DNA from: Micavibrio_B sp044238965
GTDB taxonomy: Bacteria > Pseudomonadota > Alphaproteobacteria > Micavibrionales > Micavibrionaceae
DNA length: 7,254 bases
Assembly: GCA_044238965.1 (NCBI GenBank)
Contig: JBIICJ010000073.1
Coordinates: forward strand, 1-7,254
Direction: 5' to 3'
Of this stretch, positions 6,137 through 7,254 are shown piece by piece (the stretch's first letter is position 1; the number at the start of each line of letters is the position of its first letter). Below the pieces are notes generated by a model, which searched no databases, was not told where the DNA came from, and was given only the letters and a program-made list of their open reading frames with translations. The position numbers were made by a program, and so were the translations under genes.

Positions 6137-7195
6137 CCAATGATCAGCCAAAACAGATGCCATCATCGCTTCAACCACAGGCGCGCCGCGAATACCAACG
6201 CACGGATCATGACGACCTTTGGTAATAATATCTGTGTTTGTGCCGTGTTTTGTAATGGTTTCCACTGATGTTAAGATAGAGCTGGTTGGTTTAAAAGCAA
6301 CGCGCACAACGATATCTTGTCCCGATGAAATACCGCCCAAAATACCGCCCGCATGATTTGATGTGAAATCAACGCCGCCATCATCATTCATGCGCATCGT
6401 ATCGGCATTTTGCTCGCCGCCCCATGCCACAACATCAAATCCTGCGCCAATCTCAATTGCCTTCACCGCGTTAATCGACATCATCGCCTTGGCTAGATCA
6501 GAATCAAGGCGATCAACCACAGGCGCGCCAAGCCCAACGGGAAAGCCACGCGCCACACATTCAATAATGGCGCCAACACTAGAGCCTGATTTACGCACAC
6601 CATCTAAATATTCTTCCCACACAGGAATGATCGCGGCATCAGGCGTAAAAAATGGATTATCATTGATGATTGAAACATCAATATTCGCGCGGTTGATTTT
6701 ATGTTCGCCGATTTGCGTGACATAGGCATGAATGGAAATATCATCGCCCAATTGCGTTGTTAAAATTTTACGTGCCACCGCGCCCGCCGCCACGCGTGAG
6801 GCCGTTTCGCGCGCCGAAGAACGTCCACCACCACGATAATCACGAATGCCATATTTTTCATGGTATGTATAATCGGCATGACCAGGGCGGAATTTATCTT
6901 TGATATCAGAATAATCTTTTGATTTTGCATCGGTATTTTCGATCATCAATGATATTGGCGCGCCTGTAGTTTGGCCTTCGAATACGCCAGATAAAATTTT
7001 GACAATATCATCTTCGCGGCGTTGTGTTGTGAACCGTGATTGACCTGGTTTGCGCCGATCAAGAAAAATTTGAATATCATCTGCAGATAAATTTATCCGT
7101 GGCGGCACACCATCAACAACACATCCAATCGCTGGCCCGTGGCTTTCACCCCATGTGGTATATTGAAATAAAGTACCAAAGCGGTTGCCAGACAT
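6110..7195 (-). CDS. aroC: Chorismate synthase
   Basis: AroC converts 5-enolpyruvylshikimate 3-phosphate to chorismate, the last step of the shikimate pathway, using reduced FMN. The 361-residue product has the family length. Signatures are intact: the N-terminal GNRFGTLFQYTTWGESHG (3-20) with His19, RRKPGQSRFTTQR (47-59), RPGHADYTYHEKYG (103-116) with His106, RGGGRSSARET (121-131) and the C-terminal RHDPCVGIRGAPVVEAM (328-344). Both catalytic histidines are present, so activity is expected. The start is separated by 4 bases from the stop of the gene before it on the same strand, which suggests coupled translation. sppA follows after 38 bases. Nothing in composition separates it from the dot genes; both look native. 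Confidence 0.97.
   Translation of the reverse strand: MSGNRFGTLFQYTTWGESHGPAIGCVVDGVPPRINLSADDIQIFLDRRKPGQSRFTTQRREDDIVKILSGVFEGQTTGAPISLMIENTDAKSKDYSDIKDKFRPGHADYTYHEKYGIRDYRGGGRSSARETASRVAAGAVARKILTTQLGDDISIHAYVTQIGEHKINRANIDVSIINDNPFFTPDAAIIPVWEEYLDGVRKSGSSVGAIIECVARGFPVGLGAPVVDRLDSDLAKAMMSINAVKAIEIGAGFDVVAWGGEQNADTMRMNDDGGVDFTSNHAGGILGGISSGQDIVVRVAFKPTSSILTSVETITKHGTNTDIITKGRHDPCVGIRGAPVVEAMMASVLADHWLRHKAQCL
6119..6136 (-). other. Perfect 7-bp hairpin at the end of aroC
   Basis: The inverted repeat TTGCGCC/GGCGCAA has a 4-base loop and lies in the last codons of aroC (codons for LRHKAQ). On the minus strand a T-rich stretch (GTTTTTATTTTT) follows about 9 bases after the stem, just upstream of sppA. 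The gap between stem and T-run is too long for a standard intrinsic terminator, so it may be a partial terminator, an RNA-stabilising stem or simply a coding-sequence coincidence. Confidence 0.3.
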
Positions 7196-7199
7196 TTAA

Positions 7200-7254
7200 T
7201 TATGCGGCCTTATCATCAGATGGTTTAGGCGCAATACCGTTTAATAATTCTGCG
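7200..7254 (-). CDS. C-terminal end of an unidentified gene upstream of aroC, partial
   Basis: On the minus strand an open frame enters from the right edge and ends at TAA (7202-7200), giving the residues AELLNGIAPKPSDDKAA. It stops 4 bases before the aroC ATG, so the two genes are probably co-transcribed and translationally coupled. In many alphaproteobacteria fabI (enoyl-ACP reductase) precedes aroC, but this end does not look like a typical FabI C-terminus, so no function is assigned. The other two minus frames are closed by stops in this stretch. Confidence 0.5.
   Translation of the reverse strand, partial: AELLNGIAPKPSDDKAA

Noticed and set aside
6363..6725. 120-residue plus-strand frame opposite aroC
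   Set aside because: Antisense shadow of a well-conserved enzyme gene, without own ribosome site or family match.
1..7254. CRISPR arrays, tRNA or rRNA genes, IS elements, integrase
   Set aside because: No regular repeat-spacer pattern, no cloverleaf or rRNA stretch and no transposase or recombinase reading frame was seen; nearly all bases are taken by recognised genes.

Overview
The window looks like chromosomal DNA of an alphaproteobacterium of moderate GC content (four 60-base stretches counted by hand gave 25 to 33 G+C each). This lineage call is an inference from the protein sequences and from the mix of a type IVB secretion locus with housekeeping genes; no rRNA or other phylogenetic marker is present.

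Left part (1-3483, + strand): a piece of a Dot/Icm-type (type IVB, IncI-like) secretion locus. In order it holds the 3' end of dotD, complete dotC, complete dotB (the retraction-type AAA+ ATPase), icmT (small inner-membrane protein) and a secreted protein with a C-terminal TcpQ-type domain. The dotD-dotC-dotB order is that of Legionella. The first genes are tightly coupled: dotD/dotC overlap by 3 bases, dotC/dotB overlap by 22 bases and dotB/icmT are 3 bases apart. A 117-base gap precedes the TcpQ-type gene. DotD and DotC belong to the outer-membrane core complex in the known systems, DotB energises the machine, and IcmT is a small inner-membrane component. The TcpQ-type protein has two N0/STN-like domains and is plausibly an additional periplasmic or outer-membrane part of the same machine.

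Middle (3483-4205, + strand): an AT-rich gene (about 32% GC by hand count) for a 240-residue protein with one phospholipase D/nuclease HKD-type motif. Its composition and arginine codon use differ from both sides, so it is probably a recent acquisition. It fits exactly between its neighbours: its start overlaps the TcpQ-type stop by one base, and its end overlaps the convergent sppA gene by 12 bases.

Right part (4194-7254, - strand): a housekeeping run read leftwards. It holds the C-terminal end of an unidentified gene, aroC (chorismate synthase) and sppA (signal peptide peptidase, long 67K type). A perfect 7-bp hairpin lies in the last codons of aroC, 45 bases before the sppA start.

Most interesting points: the foreign HKD gene, the tandem-N0 TcpQ-type protein as a candidate type IVB core part, and a DotC without any cysteine, which therefore cannot be a lipoprotein as Legionella DotC is.
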